NCBI GenBank assembly: GCA_027313505.1
Contig: DAHVDN010000006.1
Span: 24,913-88,912, forward strand
DNA length: 64,000 nucleotides
Origin: Candidatus Dormiibacterota bacterium
GTDB lineage: Bacteria > Chloroflexota > Dormibacteria > Aeolococcales > Bog-877
Direction of reading: 5' to 3'
Shown here: positions 1 through 9,842 of the stretch, piece after piece
Numbering within the stretch: the first letter of the stretch is position 1
Layout: the number at the start of each line of letters is the position of its first letter
Made by a program: the position numbers and the translations under genes
The notes under the pieces: generated by a model
The model's database searches: none
Told to the model about the DNA's origin: nothing
What the model saw: the letters and a program-made list of their open reading frames with translations, nothing else

Positions 1-476
1 GGCCGGCCTGCCTTTGTCGGGGTAGGGTGGACCGGTCCCGCCGAGATGTAGTCGGCTCCGTCGCGAACCGCCGAAACAACCTGATCACGGTCGTGCGTCG
101 AGGCACCGACGAGGACGTCAGGTCCCAGGCGGACACGGGCCTCCGACAAGGGCATGTCCTCATGGCCTAGATGCAGCCCGTCCGCCCCGCAGCTCACGGC
201 CAACTCCAGGTGGTCATCCACCACAAAGAGGACTCCGGCCCGGTGGCAGATCTCCACACACCGCCTGGCGAGTGCCTCAAGGTCCCTGGGCGCCGCCCCC
301 TTCCGCCGGAGCTGAAAAATGTCGACCCCGCCATCGATCGCAGCCGAGAGCAGCTCAAGAAGCGCCGCTTCGGGGGTCGCGTCGTCGCTGACCAAATATA
401 GCCGAGCAGATCTGAGCCGGTTCCGTCGGCCGCTGCCGCTCTCCAGCCCTCCTTGTCCGGCCGAAGCTGTGGACAT
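1..476 (-). CDS. thiE: Thiamine-phosphate synthase (ThiE), 3' end truncated by window edge
   Basis: Minus-strand translation MSTASAGQGG...RLYLVSDDATPEAALLELLSAAIDGGVDIFQLRRKGA...HLGHEDMP...GASTHD...GADYISAGPVHPTPTKAGRP; ThiE motifs; ATG at 474-476. Confidence 0.85.
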   Translation of the reverse strand, partial: MSTASAGQGGLESGSGRRNRLRSARLYLVSDDATPEAALLELLSAAIDGGVDIFQLRRKGAAPRDLEALARRCVEICHRAGVLFVVDDHLELAVSCGADGLHLGHEDMPLSEARVRLGPDVLVGASTHDRDQVVSAVRDGADYISAGPVHPTPTKAGR

Positions 477-672
477 TCTTCAATTCTATTCAGGGATGAG
501 GTCAACCCCCGTATTGGCATCTGCTGGCCACCGGCGATGGGTCTGCACACGGCACCGCAGGACCTGGCGGCGTGCCCCATCCCGGCAGCGCACAGCTCGT
601 CGAACCGGGGCACAACACGATGGTTCGTCGGCCACCAACTGTCGTCCGACTCGTGGTCGCCGAAGCGGCTGG

Positions 673-1923
673 TCAGCCCAAGACTCTGCTCTCCAAGAGC
701 CGGCGAACCTCCTCCTGGACCTCGACGACGGCGTCCGCAACCTCGGTGGCGAGAATGCCGGCCCGGCCCCTGGTCTGGGCCAGTCGCAGTCCAGCCTCCC
801 CGTGCAGAAAGACCCCCGCCCTGGCCGCCTGTGTAGGCTGGCTCCCCTGGCTGAGCAACGCCCCGATCAGACCGGAAAGCACGTCGCCGGTGCCTCCCAT
901 CGCCAACGCGGAGGTCGCGTGCGAGTCAGTCCACATCTCGCCGCTCGGGTCGGCCACCACAGTGCCAGCCCCTTTGAGGACCACGACACAACCAAACTCC
1001 CTGGCAAGTGCTCCGGCCGCCGCCGGCCTGTCCGCTTGGACCGAGGCTGCATCGGTCGCAAGCAGTCGAGCAGCTTCCAGGGGGTGGGGGGTGATCACGC
1101 AACCCCTCGGAACTCTCCCCCGCAGCCGGGGCGAGGTGGAAATCACGTTGAGGCAGTCGGCGTCGAGGACCAGTCGCACTCCTCGATCGGCCAACCCCTC
1201 CAGGACGACGGCGACGAAGTCTGAAACCGGCTCCGCCTGTCCGAGTCCAGGGCCGCAGACAACCGCGCTGGCATCAAGGAGTTCCTTGGCAATCTCTCGA
1301 GCCGCGTCACTGCCGTATCCGGCGCCTTCCCCAGTTACCCGGAGGCGGATCACCTCCGGCGGCAGTCGGTCAAGGGTTGAGGACCGGTCCATCAGCGCCT
1401 TCACCTTGCCAGCACCTCCCCTCAGGGCCCCCATGCAAGCCAGCACCGCAGCCCCGGGAAGACCGGGGCTTCCGGCAAGCACAACCACCGTCCCGAAGCT
1501 TCCTTTGTTTCCATCCTCCGAACGCTCGGGTAGAAGGACTTCAGGGGGAAGCTGCTCATATGACAGCGACCCAATGGAACCGGTGAAGACCGCCACCGCG
1601 ATGGCGAGCCCGGCGTCATGGCTGAGGGTGATCTCCAGGCCTGGCACCGCCAACCCCGCGACCGTCACCTCAGGCGCACCTCCGCGCCGGTGCGTCACGG
1701 CAATGCTCGGATAGGTGGGTATCGACCGGCCGGTGCCGCCAAATGCCTTCCGCACCGCCTCTTTTGCCGCCCAGCGAGCTGCCAGCCGCTCAGGCCGGCC
1801 CTCGCAGTAGATGGCCTCCTCGGCTGTGAACAGCTTCGCCACAAATCTGGGCCGCCGCTCACAGAGCTTGGCGACCCTCTCCACAGAGGTGACATCAACG
1901 CCCACGGACAGCCCACCTTTCAT
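673..1923 (-). CDS. Fusion protein: N-terminal holo-ACP synthase (AcpS) + C-terminal ADP-dependent NAD(P)H-hydrate dehydratase (NnrD/YjeF_C)
   Basis: N-term GVDVTSVERVAKL...FTAEEAIYC...RWAAKEAVRKAFG (AcpS); C-term GTVVVLAGSPGLPGAAVLA...GPGLGQ...LDADCLNVI...TPHPLEAARLL...LKGAGTVVADPSG...GGTGDVLSGLIGALL (NnrD). Confidence 0.9.
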   Translation of the reverse strand: MKGGLSVGVDVTSVERVAKLCERRPRFVAKLFTAEEAIYCEGRPERLAARWAAKEAVRKAFGGTGRSIPTYPSIAVTHRRGGAPEVTVAGLAVPGLEITLSHDAGLAIAVAVFTGSIGSLSYEQLPPEVLLPERSEDGNKGSFGTVVVLAGSPGLPGAAVLACMGALRGGAGKVKALMDRSSTLDRLPPEVIRLRVTGEGAGYGSDAAREIAKELLDASAVVCGPGLGQAEPVSDFVAVVLEGLADRGVRLVLDADCLNVISTSPRLRGRVPRGCVITPHPLEAARLLATDAASVQADRPAAAGALAREFGCVVVLKGAGTVVADPSGEMWTDSHATSALAMGGTGDVLSGLIGALLSQGSQPTQAARAGVFLHGEAGLRLAQTRGRAGILATEVADAVVEVQEEVRRLLESRVLG

Positions 1924-1951
1924 CCGGAGCTAGTCCCGGGAGGGGGGTTGT

Positions 1952-3784
1952 TCACTCAACGGTGACGGACTTGGCCAGGTTGCGAGGACGATCCACGTCG
2001 TAGCCTCTGGTCATCGCAGCGTGGTAGGCCAGCAACTGCCCCACTACAGCTGTGAGAAGTGGCGAGACGACCTCCGGCACCCTCGGCACCTCCACGGTGA
2101 ACTGGACATGATCAGCCAAGGTCGTATCTCCTTCGCTCACTACTGCCAGAACCGGGCTTTGACGGGCGTGGACCTCCTGGATGTTGCTGCGCACCTTCTC
2201 CCGCGTTGATGAATCGGTGGCAAATGCCACCACGGGCATCTCCTCGTCAAGAAGCGCGATCGGCCCGTGCTTCAGCTCCCCCGCAGGATATCCCTCGGCG
2301 TGCACATAGGCCACCTCCTTCAGCTTGAGGGCCGCCTCCATCGCGGTCGGATAGTTGTAGCCGCGTCCCATGTACACCGCACTTCGATGCTCGGCCAGCC
2401 AGGCTCCGAGATCCGCGAACTCATGGTCCCTGGAAAGGAGCTGTCGCTGAGCCGCAGACACCGAGCGGAGCGCGGCCGCCAGTTCTCGGATATCACCCTC
2501 ACCCCTGCTCCCCCGTGCCTGGGCGAGGCGCAGCGCCAGCAGCACGGAGCAGGCCACCTGGTTGGTGAAGGTCTTGGTTGCGACCACGGAGATTTCCGGT
2601 CCGGCGTGGAGGTTGATCACCCCGTCCGCCTCCATGGCCAGGGTGCTGCCCACCACGTTGGTCAGCGCCAGAACGAAACTCCCACGTTCCCGGGCCAGCC
2701 TGGCCGCTGCCAAAGTATCCGCTGTCTCCCCGGATTGGGAGATCGCGACCATCAAGGTCGAGGAAGTCGAAGGTTGCGGCCGGTAGCGCCACTCCGAAGC
2801 AACCTCCACCGTGGCCGGGATCCCCGCTAAATCTTCAAGGGCGTTTTTGGCGATCATCCCAGCATAGAAGGCGGTCCCGGCCGCCACAATCTGGACGCGC
2901 TCTATGCGACGCAGCTCTTGATCACCGGAGGCCCAGTCGGAAAACTCGACCCGTCCATCACTGAGGAGTCGTCCGCGCAGGGCGTTCTCCAGCGCGGCCG
3001 GCTGCTCGTGGATCTCCTTGGCCATGAAGTTGGGGTACCCTCCCCTCTCCGCCTGAATCACGTCCCACTCCACCCGAATCACTCGTGGGACCAGCTCTGC
3101 GCCATCAGCAATGGTTGTGACCACGGGACCAACCGGGCTCAGGACCGCCATCTGTCCCTCTCCAAGAACGATCGCCTGCCGCGTGTAGGGGATGATTGCC
3201 GTCAGGTCGGAGCTCAGAAACCACTCATCAGTCCCAACGCCGACCACCAACGGTGCGTTGAGGCGGGCGCCGATGAGTGTGTCCGGATCGGTGGAGCTAA
3301 GCACGACGACCGCGTAGGCCCCGCGAAGCCGACCGAGCGCCGTGCGTGTGGCAACCACCAGGTCGCCCTGGTAGTACGACTCGATGAGATGTGGCAGGAC
3401 CTCCGTATCGGTCTCGGAGGTGAAGATGTGTCCCTGGGCCCGCAGTTCGTTCCTGAGCTCAGCAAAATTCTCGATTATCCCGTTGTGGATGACAAAGAAA
3501 CGGCCAGTGCAATCCCGATGGGGATGGGCATTCTCGTGGCTGGGCTTCCCATGGGTAGCCCAGCGGGTGTGTCCCATTCCCACTCGGCCGAGGATCTCTT
3601 CGCCGTCGATCCTGTCCAACAGTGCCTCAACCTTCCCGGCGGAGCGGATGCTTGTGGGGGCGCCATCCGCCCCGAGGACCACCACCCCCGCCGAGTCGTA
3701 ACCGCGATACTCCAACCGCTGGAGACTATCCAGGAGAACGGGAGCGGCCACGCGAGGCCCGAGGTATCCGATGATGCCGCACAT
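1952..3784 (-). CDS. glmS: Glutamine--fructose-6-phosphate aminotransferase (isomerizing)
   Basis: MCGIIGYLG N-terminal Cys nucleophile, GHTRWATHG, SQSGETADTLAA, LKLKEVAYVHAEGYPAGELKHGPIAL, C-term PRNLAKSVTVE; start trimmed to the MCGI codon. Confidence 0.97.
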   Translation of the reverse strand: MCGIIGYLGPRVAAPVLLDSLQRLEYRGYDSAGVVVLGADGAPTSIRSAGKVEALLDRIDGEEILGRVGMGHTRWATHGKPSHENAHPHRDCTGRFFVIHNGIIENFAELRNELRAQGHIFTSETDTEVLPHLIESYYQGDLVVATRTALGRLRGAYAVVVLSSTDPDTLIGARLNAPLVVGVGTDEWFLSSDLTAIIPYTRQAIVLGEGQMAVLSPVGPVVTTIADGAELVPRVIRVEWDVIQAERGGYPNFMAKEIHEQPAALENALRGRLLSDGRVEFSDWASGDQELRRIERVQIVAAGTAFYAGMIAKNALEDLAGIPATVEVASEWRYRPQPSTSSTLMVAISQSGETADTLAAARLARERGSFVLALTNVVGSTLAMEADGVINLHAGPEISVVATKTFTNQVACSVLLALRLAQARGSRGEGDIRELAAALRSVSAAQRQLLSRDHEFADLGAWLAEHRSAVYMGRGYNYPTAMEAALKLKEVAYVHAEGYPAGELKHGPIALLDEEMPVVAFATDSSTREKVRSNIQEVHARQSPVLAVVSEGDTTLADHVQFTVEVPRVPEVVSPLLTAVVGQLLAYHAAMTRGYDVDRPRNLAKSVTVE

Positions 3785-3899
3785 GTCTAGGTCCCACCTC
3801 CCCGCGCTTGGCCACCTTCTCAAAGACAAACGCACCGGCTCCCTCCCAGGTTACATACATGGCGCTTTCGGGCTCCGCCCGGAGTTCCCAGGAGACGGC

Positions 3900-4892
3900 T
3901 CAGGGGGTCGGACTTGGATTCGGAGAGGGGCTTGCCGTAGACGAGGGCAGTTGAGCCACACTGACGACCACCGTGACCGTTGAAACTGAAGTGGTCACGC
4001 CGCTGGGCAAGTTCAAGCTCACCTGATACGAGGTGTCCTTGGAGATTCCGGAAATGTTGATCGGCTGGGTGTCAAGGGCCCCTAGTCCATCGACGGTACC
4101 AGGAGGGCCGGTCGCTGTGACCGTCAGCGGAGTCACCTGAGCGCTGGTTACCTGAAACCCGGAGGCGACCTGCCCACTCAGGATGTAGTCCACCGGCAGG
4201 GTCACCTGATTCGCTTCAGACGTGATCACGGCATGGACGGTGACTACGCTCGGCGACCACGTCACGTCCGAGGCTTGAACGCCCTTCGCGAGTGGTACCA
4301 CCACATTCTCGGTGAGCGGAACCGACGCGTGCCAGGAGGATAGGTTCAGGCTCACCTCCGCCTGCAGGTGGGACATGATGCTCGCCGGTGCCCGCACCTT
4401 CACCTCGGCAGGAGTCGATGTCGTGGCTTGGGAGTTGAACTGATATCCTGCCTGCGGCAGATTCTTCGAGGGGACCACGACCCTCACCGGAAGTAGTGCC
4501 GTCTCCCAGCGGTCAATGGTGACCGTCACCTTGCTGGGGGCCGACCAGAAGAATACGTTGGGGTCCGCTATTGCCGTGCCAAGGCGAACCTGGTACACCC
4601 CAGGCCCCTTTATGGAGCTGAGGTCGACCGAAGCAGACAGGTGCTCTCTGACCTGCGGGCTGTGGACGTTGGAGTAGACCCCACCGACTTTGACTGGGAC
4701 ACTCTTCGGCGGATACAGGACCAGCAAGTTCGAACTAAGGCCGACCAGTTGCGGAGTGACGTAATAGGTCCCGATGGCCGGGGGATTGCTGGCGTAGACG
4801 ACCCCAACCCACATCCCGCAGGCGACCGCTAGCGCGAGCAGCTTCAGGCGCCAGTTGCGAACTAAGAACCGCGTTACACCCACCCGAGTCAA
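3900..4892 (-). CDS. cdaR: CdaR/YbbR-domain protein, regulator of diadenylate cyclase, with Ser/Pro-rich C-terminal tail
   Basis: N-terminal TM segment (NWRLKLLALAVACGMWVGVVY), repeated YbbR-like beta domains, adjacent to cdaA. Confidence 0.8.
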   Translation of the reverse strand: MTRVGVTRFLVRNWRLKLLALAVACGMWVGVVYASNPPAIGTYYVTPQLVGLSSNLLVLYPPKSVPVKVGGVYSNVHSPQVREHLSASVDLSSIKGPGVYQVRLGTAIADPNVFFWSAPSKVTVTIDRWETALLPVRVVVPSKNLPQAGYQFNSQATTSTPAEVKVRAPASIMSHLQAEVSLNLSSWHASVPLTENVVVPLAKGVQASDVTWSPSVVTVHAVITSEANQVTLPVDYILSGQVASGFQVTSAQVTPLTVTATGPPGTVDGLGALDTQPINISGISKDTSYQVSLNLPSGVTTSVSTVTVVVSVAQLPSSTASPSPNPSPTP

Positions 4893-5773
4893 CTCCGTCC
4901 CGCTGGAGTCGCCTGGCCGCTCCTCGAACCGCGCGACCGAAGGCGAAGACTCCGGCGATGGCGCTCGTACAGAGGCAGGCGCAGAAACGCGCCGAGTCGA
5001 TTGGTGAGGGCATCGGCGTCCAATTCGGCCTCCAGCTCACCCCCGAGCGCCCAACTTATCCGCCCGCTCTCCTCCGAGACCACGACAACCCCAGCGTCAG
5101 TCACCTGGGTCAGCCCGATCGCCGCCAAGTGCCGGGTGCCGCTACGCGGATTCTGGTCCGGACGCTCAGCCAACGGCAGCACGCAGCCAGCAGCTACGAC
5201 CCGCCCCCCGTGGACCAGCGCTGCGCCATCGTGCAGAGGAGACTTGTATGTGAAGATGGTTCCGAGCGCCTCCGCGCTCAGAATGGCGTCCAAACGCACC
5301 CCTGTTGATGCAATCTCTTCGAGGCCGACATCGCCCTGAAGGACGATCAGGGCGCCGGTCGACGACTCGCTCAATCTAACTGCGGCACGGGTGACCTCAT
5401 CGACTGTCCTGCGGAGCTGGGCCGTCTCCGGCGCCAGCAACCCTCGACGCAAGCTGCCCAACCTGCCCATCTGATCCAGCGCTCGGCGAAGCTCAGGCTG
5501 AAACAAGATGATCACACCAATCAGGATCACCTGGCCACCGTTGCTGTAGATGAATTCCAGGACCGGTAGATGGAGAATGAACGCCACCGCTCCCAGCGCG
5601 CCGATGAGCATTAGCCCCTGGAGCAACTGCACCGCCTGTGTCCCCCGAACCAGGACCAGCAGGCGGTACACCAAAAACGTGATGATCGCCACGTCGACGA
5701 CGTCGCGCCAGCTGACCCCCTGGAGCAGCACCCTCAGCGTCTCGCCAAGGTTCAGGCCACCCAAGACCATCAT
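4889..5773 (-). CDS. cdaA: Diadenylate cyclase (DisA_N domain, CdaA type)
   Basis: TM N-terminus plus GTIFTYKSPLHDGAALVHGGRVVAAGCVLPL and SGTRHLAAIGLTQVTDAGVVVVSEESG motifs. Confidence 0.93.
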   Translation of the reverse strand: MMVLGGLNLGETLRVLLQGVSWRDVVDVAIITFLVYRLLVLVRGTQAVQLLQGLMLIGALGAVAFILHLPVLEFIYSNGGQVILIGVIILFQPELRRALDQMGRLGSLRRGLLAPETAQLRRTVDEVTRAAVRLSESSTGALIVLQGDVGLEEIASTGVRLDAILSAEALGTIFTYKSPLHDGAALVHGGRVVAAGCVLPLAERPDQNPRSGTRHLAAIGLTQVTDAGVVVVSEESGRISWALGGELEAELDADALTNRLGAFLRLPLYERHRRSLRLRSRGSRSGQATPAGRS

Positions 5774-5798
5774 TTGGACACACTCGCGGCGCGGGAAA

Positions 5799-6746
5799 TC
5801 AACTCAAGTCAGAACCGTAAATGGCTGCCAATAGCGCCAATTGAACCCAATAGCGGTTCTCGGCCTGATCGAAGACAATCGATTGCGGCCCGTCCATCAC
5901 CGAGTCGGTGATCTCCTCACCGCGGTGTGCAGGCAGGCAATGCATCACCCTGACCCCCTGAGGCGCTCGTCCCAAAACACCTTCGTTTATCTGATATGGA
6001 CCAAAGTCCTGGCGCCGATCTTCGTGCTGGTCTTCCTGGCCCATACTGGTCCAAACGTCAGTGTAGATCACATTCGTGTCCTGCAGGCCCTCGTCAAGGT
6101 CGTTAGTCACCAGCACGCTTCCGCGGCCCTCGCTCCCTGACCGGCACGCCCCTGCCAGCACCACTTCGGACGGTCCGTACCCCGGTGGGGTGACGACTCG
6201 AAGGTCCAGGTCCGCCACATGAGCCGCTTCCAGCCAGGAGGCGCAGACGTTGTTGCCATCCCCCACAAACGTGATCCGAGCGCCGGCTAAGTGACCGACA
6301 GACTCCTGGACTGTCAGGCAGTCCGCGAGGATCTGGCATGGGTGACCCTGGTCCGTCATCGCGTTGATGACCGGCCCGTCCATGCTCGCCGCCAGGCCGA
6401 GGAGGTCTCTCTGCGATGGGATCCGAGCCACAAGGCCGTCCACAAACCGATCCAGGATCCTTCCCACGTCGGCAACGGACTCCCGCCGTCCCAACTCGAT
6501 CTCTCGATCGAACAAAGCGATCGGGTGCCCCCCGAGGCGGTTGATTGCTGCCTCGAAAGATACTCGGGTGCGGTTACTGGGACGCAGAAAGACCATGGCT
6601 ATGGAGCGTCTTCCGAGAGGTGTCCCCGGGTCGGCGCCGGACTTAAGCCGCGCCGCCATCTGGAGCAACCCACGCAGATCCTCTGGAAGCAGGTCCTTAA
6701 CCGCTAGGAAGTCCTGCCCGCGAAGTCCGGTTGCCACTTGGTTCAC
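5799..6746 (-). CDS. argF: Ornithine carbamoyltransferase
   Basis: FLRPSNRTRVSFEAA, GHPIAL, DQGHPCQILADCLTV, VMHCLPAHRGEEITDSVMDG. Confidence 0.9.
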   Translation of the reverse strand: MNQVATGLRGQDFLAVKDLLPEDLRGLLQMAARLKSGADPGTPLGRRSIAMVFLRPSNRTRVSFEAAINRLGGHPIALFDREIELGRRESVADVGRILDRFVDGLVARIPSQRDLLGLAASMDGPVINAMTDQGHPCQILADCLTVQESVGHLAGARITFVGDGNNVCASWLEAAHVADLDLRVVTPPGYGPSEVVLAGACRSGSEGRGSVLVTNDLDEGLQDTNVIYTDVWTSMGQEDQHEDRRQDFGPYQINEGVLGRAPQGVRVMHCLPAHRGEEITDSVMDGPQSIVFDQAENRYWVQLALLAAIYGSDLS

Positions 6747-6810
6747 CCGTGTCTGCCGTCAGCCACTGCTCTGCCGCCAGTATAGGAGCGAACGACCCAG
6801 GAGCTGAGAA

Positions 6811-7236
6811 TCAGCGCTTGGTGTACTGAGGAGCTTTGCGGGCTCGCTTGAGTCCGGGCTTCTTGCGCTCCTTCATTCGAGGGTCCCGGGTCAGCAGGCC
6901 AGCTGCCTTGAGTTGGGGTCGGAGATCGGCATCCATTGCACAGAGAGCGCGGGCCAGTCCATGAGCGACTGCTCCAGCCTGACCAGCGACCCCGCCCCCC
7001 TCCACCTTCACGGTGACGTGAAATCGATCGCTGAGCCCAGTGACCCGTAGGGGCCGAAGCGCTGCTTCCTCCAACTCGCGGCGCCCGAAGTGGCGCAACG
7101 GCTCGCGGTCATTGACCACTGCGGTTCCTTGCCCCGGATAGAGTCTCACCCTGGCCACCGCCGTCTTGCGGCGTCCCGTCCCGTAGGAATACCGCAGTTG
7201 CTCTTCGTCGCTCACAGGCGCACCACCTCCCCGCAT
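6811..7236 (-). CDS. rpsI: 30S ribosomal protein S9
   Basis: [18 protein letters not shown]... [24 protein letters not shown]. Confidence 0.97.
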   Translation of the reverse strand: MRGGGAPVSDEEQLRYSYGTGRRKTAVARVRLYPGQGTAVVNDREPLRHFGRRELEEAALRPLRVTGLSDRFHVTVKVEGGGVAGQAGAVAHGLARALCAMDADLRPQLKAAGLLTRDPRMKERKKPGLKRARKAPQYTKR

Positions 7237-7685
7237 TCACCGAAGCTAACCGCCACCGGCCGTTGGGCCTCGTGGGGGTGATCGGATCCCGAGTACACCT
7301 TGAGCCGCTTCAGCTGCCTGGTACCCAGGTTGTTGTGCTGCAACATTCCCCTTACCGCCTCGCGGAGAGGGAAGGTCGGGTCGCGCTTCACCACCTCGTC
7401 GTAGGTACGCTCCCGTCTGCCCCCTGGATATCCGGTGTAGTGGTCGTAGATCTTGGTGGTGCGCTTGCTGCCCGTGACCACCAGTTCTGCAGCGTTGACT
7501 ACCACCACGTGGTCCCCCATCAAAGCGTGCGGAGTGAAGCTTGCAAGATGCTTTCCGCGCAAGATCCGGGCGATGTTGACGGCCAGTCGACCGAGAGTCT
7601 CGCCCCGTGCGTCCACAAGCCACCACTGCTCGGCCGCCGTAGCCTCGCTCGCTACAAAACTACGCTGCACTACCGCGCTGCTCAT
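7212..7685 (-). CDS. rplM: 50S ribosomal protein L13
   Basis: [45 protein letters not shown]; start trimmed to [10 protein letters not shown] (ATGA overlap with truA). Confidence 0.95.
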   Translation of the reverse strand: MSSAVVQRSFVASEATAAEQWWLVDARGETLGRLAVNIARILRGKHLASFTPHALMGDHVVVVNAAELVVTGSKRTTKIYDHYTGYPGGRRERTYDEVVKRDPTFPLREAVRGMLQHNNLGTRQLKRLKVYSGSDHPHEAQRPVAVSFGECGEVVRL

Positions 7686-8470
7686 ATGCGAACTCCCAGC
7701 ATTGCTGGCCGATGGTACTCCACTCTCCACTGGTGCAGCCCGTGCGCCGGCGCGGGCTGCCACCTGCCCAGCCCTGGCTCCGGCCGCGCCAGCGCTGCGA
7801 CCAACGCCGAAACAGACAACCTTCGCCATCCCACCCTAACCAGGGCACCCACCAAATTACGCAGCATTCCCCTCAAGAAGGCGTCCGCCCGAATCTCGAA
7901 GGTGATGAAGCCGTTGACCGCCGTGACCGCCGCTTCATCTACGGTTCTCCTGGTCGATCCGTCCGCCTCAGGACTCGATCCAAACTGCGCAAAGTCATGA
8001 GTACCAATCAAGGCGCCGGCCGCCTCTTGAATCGGTCCAAGCTCCAAGCCGCGGTGGAGCTGCCATGCGAAGCGGGCACCGACCGGAGACGGTGCCTGGG
8101 CTGGTCTCACAAAGTAACGGTAGGTTCGCCGCCAAGCTTCGCGCCGCGGATCGAAACCACTCTGCGCCAGGCGGCCGCCCACGACGGCGATGTCAGCTGG
8201 CAGCTTGGAATTGCATCCCTGAACGAGGAGCTCCGGCTGAGGGGTCCCGACCAACTCAAATGCCACCACCTGGCCGTGAGCATGCACCCCGGCGTCGGTC
8301 CTGCCGGCCGCGCGCAGCCGCGGCCTCTCCCCGGTGACGGCAGCTAGCGCTTCAGCGAATCGGCCAGCCACCGTCGCGACCCCAGGCTGAGCTTGCCAGC
8401 CGTGGTAGTTGGTTCCTTCGTATGCGAGCTCCATCCGATAGGTGGCGGGAGCTGAACTCACAACGCTCAC
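7682..8470 (-). CDS. truA: tRNA pseudouridine synthase A
   Basis: YEGTNYHGWQAQPG, RAAGRTDAGVHAHGQVVAF, FLRGMLRNLVGALVRVG. Confidence 0.95.
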   Translation of the reverse strand: MSVVSSAPATYRMELAYEGTNYHGWQAQPGVATVAGRFAEALAAVTGERPRLRAAGRTDAGVHAHGQVVAFELVGTPQPELLVQGCNSKLPADIAVVGGRLAQSGFDPRREAWRRTYRYFVRPAQAPSPVGARFAWQLHRGLELGPIQEAAGALIGTHDFAQFGSSPEADGSTRRTVDEAAVTAVNGFITFEIRADAFLRGMLRNLVGALVRVGWRRLSVSALVAALARPEPGLGRWQPAPAHGLHQWRVEYHRPAMLGVRI

Positions 8471-8820
8471 TCCACAAATTCCATGATCACAACCGGCGCC
8501 CCATCCCCCTGCCGGGTGCCGTTGCCAATGATCCGAGTGTAGCCTCCGGGCCGATCACGGAACTGCTCGGCGTACTGAGTAAAAAGCTTCGCCGCCACAT
8601 CCTCTCGCGTGACCACCCTGGCGACCCGTCGACGGGCGTGGAGGTCATCCGTCTTGGCAGTTGTGACCAGCTTCTCCACCCAGCGGCGGATCTCCTTGGC
8701 TTTGGCCTCGGTCGTCTCGATTCGTCCGTGTTCGAACAAGGCAGTGGCCAAGTTCTTAGTGAGGGCGATTCGGTGGGCGGAGGTGCGCCCGAGCTTCCTT
8801 CCAGACTTGAGGTGACGCAT
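8467..8820 (-). CDS. rplQ: 50S ribosomal protein L17
   Basis: MRHLKSGRKLGRTSAHRIALTKNLATALFEHGRIETTEAKAKEIR. Confidence 0.96.
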   Translation of the reverse strand: MRHLKSGRKLGRTSAHRIALTKNLATALFEHGRIETTEAKAKEIRRWVEKLVTTAKTDDLHARRRVARVVTREDVAAKLFTQYAEQFRDRPGGYTRIIGNGTRQGDGAPVVIMEFVE

Positions 8821-8825
8821 AGCCC

Positions 8826-9797
8826 CTAGCGATCCCCCGACTGGAAGATGGACTCGATTTCCTCCTCGGGAACAAAGCCCTTGGCGACCAACTTTTGCTT
8901 GATCTCGTCGAGAGACTTGGTGCCGAAATTGCGAAGAGCCAGCAGCTCCTCTAGACGCATTGACAGGAGCTCACCAACTTTGCTGATGTCATTTGCCTTA
9001 AGGCAGTTCAGAGCCCGGACGCTGAGCTCCAACTCCTCAACGGGGACCGCCCCAAGCCTGGTCTGCAGATCGGTACCGGCCGCCGCGGACTCGGTTGCGG
9101 CCGTCAGGCTTTCACCGAAGCTCGAGAAGAGGTCCAAGTGGCGGGTGTAATACTGGGCGGCATGGCTGACGGCCTCCACCGGACTGATCGTCCCGTTCGT
9201 CCACACCTCCAAGACCAGCTTCTCCCAGTCAGTGTCCTGACCGACCCGTGTCTTCTCCACCAGGAAGTTGGCCTTGACCACGGGGGTGAAGATGGAATCA
9301 ACCGGGATCACCCCGATCGGTTGCCCTTCCTTTTTGTTCTTCTCAGCCGGGGTATAACCACGGCCCCTCTCCACAGTCAGGTCCATGCGCAGCCTGGCCT
9401 GAGCTCCGTCCAATGTACATAGGTACAGATCGGGATTGGCGATCTCTACATCACTGTTAGGAGAAATGTCTGCGGCCGTGACCCGCTTGCCCCCGTGGAC
9501 CTCCAGCGTGAGGTGCGCGCCCTCTGGGTTGTGGCAGGTCAGACTCAGCTGCTTGAGATTGAGCAGGATCTCCCCAACATCTTCCTTGACGTGCTTGATG
9601 CTCGAGAACTCGTGAGCGACGCCGTCGATGGACACGGCCGTCACCGCGGCGCCGGTCAAGGACGAGAGCAGCACCCGGCGCAGCGAGTTGCCCAGAGTCG
9701 TGCCATATCCTGTCTCCAGGGGCTCGATCTCAAAGCGCCCGTGATCGGTCGAGCTTAGGACCTCGTGTACTGTCGGTTGAATCGCAGTCTCTGGCAT
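8826..9797 (-). CDS. rpoA: DNA-directed RNA polymerase subunit alpha
   Basis: FEIEPLETGYGTTLGNSLRRVLLSSLTGAAVT...; C-terminal alphaCTD ELSVRALNCLKANDISKVGELL. Confidence 0.97.
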   Translation of the reverse strand: MPETAIQPTVHEVLSSTDHGRFEIEPLETGYGTTLGNSLRRVLLSSLTGAAVTAVSIDGVAHEFSSIKHVKEDVGEILLNLKQLSLTCHNPEGAHLTLEVHGGKRVTAADISPNSDVEIANPDLYLCTLDGAQARLRMDLTVERGRGYTPAEKNKKEGQPIGVIPVDSIFTPVVKANFLVEKTRVGQDTDWEKLVLEVWTNGTISPVEAVSHAAQYYTRHLDLFSSFGESLTAATESAAAGTDLQTRLGAVPVEELELSVRALNCLKANDISKVGELLSMRLEELLALRNFGTKSLDEIKQKLVAKGFVPEEEIESIFQSGDR

Positions 9798-9842
9798 GTG
9801 AAGTAATTTCCTCGTGACTGAAGGGCGTGGATGCCCCGGTGG

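Noticed and set aside
477-672. Possible TPP riboswitch in front of thiE
   Set aside because: The CTGAGA and GAACCTGAT-type core motifs of the TPP aptamer were not found on the minus strand.
3785-3899. AGCGCC motif upstream of glmS on the minus strand, suggesting a glmS ribozyme
   Set aside because: Only ~100 nt before the start codon and the conserved downstream core (e.g. GACGAGG and GGCTCCCGG-like segments) is not present.
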